From positions 1 to 15,786 of the forward strand of contig JAEENW010000108.1 in assembly GCA_016283945.1 (NCBI GenBank): a stretch of 15,786 bases of DNA. The letters are read 5' to 3'. The notes under the pieces were generated by a model, which worked only from the letters and a program-made list of their open reading frames with translations, ran no database searches and was not told the origin of the DNA. Of the stretch, positions 14,237 through 15,786 are shown in pieces (within the stretch, counting starts at the first letter, position 1; each line of letters opens with the position of its first letter). The stretch comes from Bacillota bacterium. GTDB lineage: Bacteria; Bacillota; Clostridia; Peptostreptococcales; Anaerovoracaceae. The position numbers and the translations under genes are program-made.

Positions 14237-15348
14237 GCAGGAGGGAGTTCAGAAAGAGAGCCTTCCACTCGCTCATTGCGGCTCTCGCGCTTTGCGTGCT
14301 CTTCGTATGGGCTTCGGTCTGGACCGATCTCAGGGAATACGAGGAGAACAGCGAGGCCAACGTTATGGAGGCGTTCTGCTCCGAGCTCGCGCTCGAGGCG
14401 GAGCAGGGCAGCTGCGAGGAGCTTCTGAAGGCTTCGGGCTACTCTTCGAGGACCGCCGACGCGTCGGTCTCGGGAGCGCATCTCGCTCAGCTCGCCGCGG
14501 GCAAGGAGCTCAGCTTCGAGCCTGTCTTCGAGGAGAGCGCGGGGGAGGGCGGAGAGAGCGTCCAAAACCGCGTTTCGGGCGCGTATACCGTGCTCGCTGA
14601 AGGCGAGCGCATAGCAGGCGTCCGGGTGAGCAGCACCGGAAGCTACGGGCTCCTCAAGCTCGACAGGATAGGAGTTACCTCGGTAAGAGGCCTCAAGAGC
14701 TTCGACATAGCCGTCGTGAGCCCCGAGCGCTACAGCGTCTGGAAGACGCCAATACTGAAGCTTCCTCCGGCGAAGACCGGCTATATATACAGGGACTTCA
14801 CCGACCTCGCGCAGAATACCGCCGACGTGCGCATCCCCGACTTCTACGTCTACACCGTCGACGGTCTCTTCGGTGCGCCCGTGATCTACAGGACAGGCGC
14901 GGAGGACGAGGAGGCTTATCCGGTCACGGTCAAGGACGGGATCTACTTCGTCAACAACCACGCGTCCATGGAGCCCGAGGAGGGCTTCGGCGCCATGGCC
15001 GGGTCCATGGCTCAGGACCTCGCGCGCGTTTACGCCGGCGAGCTCAAATGGGACAACGTCAAGGGCTCCGTGCTGAGCTCAGCTCCCGTATTCGCGAGGC
15101 TTGAGGCGGCGGAGGGCAGCATCAACGCCCGCCAGACCGCCATGGACTTCAGCGAGGCCTCGCTCGGCGAGATCTACATCTGGCACGAGAACCTGGTAAG
15201 CGCCAGAGTCTCGTTCCAGGCGGTGCTCAAGGCTCCCGACGGGGATGTGATAAAGGACTTCGACTGGATACTGTATCTCACCAGATCGGACGTGAACGAC
15301 GACTGGAAGCTCTGCGAGCTCGTCGACCTGATGCCGGCGCTGCCTTAG
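14233..15348 (+). CDS. Membrane-anchored extracytoplasmic protein, unrecognised
   Basis: This 371-residue protein has a basic N-terminus (SRREFRKR), one membrane helix (about 9-31) and a large domain predicted outside the cell. The region to about residue 130 is acidic and probably helical. The middle (about 140-300) alternates short hydrophobic and charged stretches, including a FYVYTVDGLFG segment. The last 60 residues (ARVSFQAVLKAPDG, then WILYLTRSDVNDDWKLCEL) resemble the beta-sheet end of NTF2/SnoaL-like folds, but this is a weak impression. ATG at 14233 is chosen over upstream starts because GGAGGAGGGC precedes it and it overlaps the prior stop. No enzyme motif is visible. The operon ends here: the tRNA promoter follows 24 bases after the stop. 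Confidence 0.82.
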   Translation: MSRREFRKRAFHSLIAALALCVLFVWASVWTDLREYEENSEANVMEAFCSELALEAEQGSCEELLKASGYSSRTADASVSGAHLAQLAAGKELSFEPVFEESAGEGGESVQNRVSGAYTVLAEGERIAGVRVSSTGSYGLLKLDRIGVTSVRGLKSFDIAVVSPERYSVWKTPILKLPPAKTGYIYRDFTDLAQNTADVRIPDFYVYTVDGLFGAPVIYRTGAEDEEAYPVTVKDGIYFVNNHASMEPEEGFGAMAGSMAQDLARVYAGELKWDNVKGSVLSSAPVFARLEAAEGSINARQTAMDFSEASLGEIYIWHENLVSARVSFQAVLKAPDGDVIKDFDWILYLTRSDVNDDWKLCELVDLMPALP

Positions 15349-15372
15349 CTTAAAGTTTAGTGTTAAATCCGC

Positions 15373-15401
15373 TTGACATCGGGGATAGTTAGTGCTAATA
15401 T
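15373..15401 (+). promoter_or_regulatory. Strong promoter of the tRNA operon
   Basis: A perfect TTGACA (15373-15378) is followed after 17 bases by TAATAT (15396-15401). Transcription would start near 15408, about 25 bases before the first tRNA. The near-consensus -35 and ideal spacing fit a strong stable-RNA promoter. Confidence 0.85.
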
Positions 15402-15432
15402 TCAAAAGTGCCCGTTACGGGTACGAAAGTGT

Positions 15433-15509
15433 GGCGGTGTAGCTTAGTTGGCTAGAGCGTCCGGTTCATACCCGGAAGGTCGGTGGTTCGACTCCACTCG
15501 CCGCTACCA
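15433..15509 (+). tRNA. tRNA-Met (CAT), elongator type
   Basis: A complete cloverleaf of 77 bases has the anticodon loop TTCATAC on a TCCGG/CCGGA stem, T-loop TTCGACT, and an encoded CCA. The acceptor starts GGCGGTG and ends CGCCGCT; pair 1-72 is G-U. The lack of a C1-A72 mismatch and of three GC pairs at the base of the anticodon loop argues against the initiator tRNA. A lysidine-modified Ile tRNA also has CAT, but this body matches elongator Met. Confidence 0.93.
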
Positions 15510-15516
15510 TCATTGT

Positions 15517-15593
15517 GGCCCGGTAGTTCAGTTGGTTAGAATGCCAGCCTGTCACGCTGGAGGTCACCGGTTCGAGCCCGGTTCGGGTCGCCA
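15517..15593 (+). tRNA. tRNA-Asp (GTC)
   Basis: A complete cloverleaf has acceptor GGCCCGG with TCGGGTC, anticodon loop CTGTCAC on a CCAGC/GCTGG stem, T-loop TTCGAGC, discriminator G73 and encoded CCA. G73 is the known aspartate identity base. It lies seven bases after tRNA-Met in the same transcript. Confidence 0.95.
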
Positions 15594-15600
15594 TATATGT

Positions 15601-15678
15601 GGTGGGTATCGTCAAGTGGCCTAAGACCCTGGGTTGTGGCTCCAGTATACGTGAGTTCGAATCTCACTACCCACCCCA
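15601..15678 (+). tRNA. tRNA-His (GTG)
   Basis: A complete cloverleaf has an extra G at position -1 (15601) facing C73, the hallmark of bacterial tRNA-His. The acceptor is GTGGGTA with TACCCAC, the anticodon loop TTGTGGC on CTGGG/TCCAG, the T-loop TTCGAAT, and CCA is encoded. Confidence 0.95.
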
Positions 15679-15718
15679 TTATTTAAAAAATGACAGCCGG
15701 AAAGACGGCAGTGAGCGC

Positions 15719-15786
15719 AGGGGTATCGCCAAGCGGTAAGGCAACGGATTCTGATTCCGTCATCCGGGGGTTCAAATCCCTCTACC
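15719..15786 (+). tRNA. tRNA-Gln (CTG), cut by the window end
   Basis: The acceptor 5' strand AGGGGTA, a D-arm, anticodon loop TTCTGAT on ACGGA/TCCGT (anticodon CTG) and T-arm GGGGG/TTCAAAT/CCCTC are present. The window ends inside the 3' acceptor strand, so the last bases and any CCA are not seen. A 40-base spacer with an A-rich patch separates it from tRNA-His. A TTG-anticodon partner gene, needed for CAA codons, would have to lie elsewhere. Confidence 0.9.

Overview
The window looks like a chromosomal segment from a GC-rich Gram-positive anaerobe of the class Clostridia (Bacillota). The reasons are strong GGAGG-type ribosome binding sites, sortase-assembled pili, a DUF6514-like small protein (a family I know from Clostridia), CCA-encoding tRNA genes, and frequent AGG and ATA codons in a GC-rich background. 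This placement is inference from gene content, not from a phylogenetic marker.

Region 1 (1-720) holds the last codons of a gene that enters from the left, then about 330 bases without a protein gene. That stretch contains a candidate structured RNA ending at a clear intrinsic terminator (364-405). A small DUF6514-like gene follows on the minus strand.

Region 2 (791-6709) is a sortase-assembled pilus operon behind a good sigma-A-type promoter. It encodes a major pilin with an LPGTG signal, a class C pilin polymerase sortase, a single polypeptide joining a basal/minor pilin (NPQTG signal) to a second sortase domain, and a large BspA/DUF285-like adhesin with an SpaA-type domain and an LPATG signal. 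Neighbouring genes overlap by TGATG or ATGA. Two things stand out. The class C sortase has an in-frame TGA exactly where its C-terminal membrane helix should begin, and that helix is still open in the same frame downstream. The pilin-sortase fusion shares one membrane segment between substrate and enzyme, which puts the enzyme on the wrong side of the membrane under the simple topology.

Region 3 (6742-11195) is metabolic and transport. An ATP-grasp carboxylate-amine ligase-like enzyme is followed closely by an AEC-family permease. A D-2-hydroxyacid dehydrogenase sits 22 bases upstream of the glycolytic GAPDH gene, which ends at a long GC-rich terminator.

Region 4 (11299-15348) is a run of membrane proteins: a DUF401-family permease-like protein, an MscS-type channel whose ribosome binding site lies in a hairpin, a UPF0316/DUF2179-like protein overlapping it by ATGA, and an unrecognised pair (a small one-helix protein and an anchored ectodomain protein, also ATGA-overlapped).

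Region 5 (15373-15786) is a tRNA operon with a near-consensus promoter: Met(CAT), Asp(GTC), His(GTG) and Gln(CTG), the last cut by the window edge. I saw no insertion sequence, phage gene or CRISPR array.
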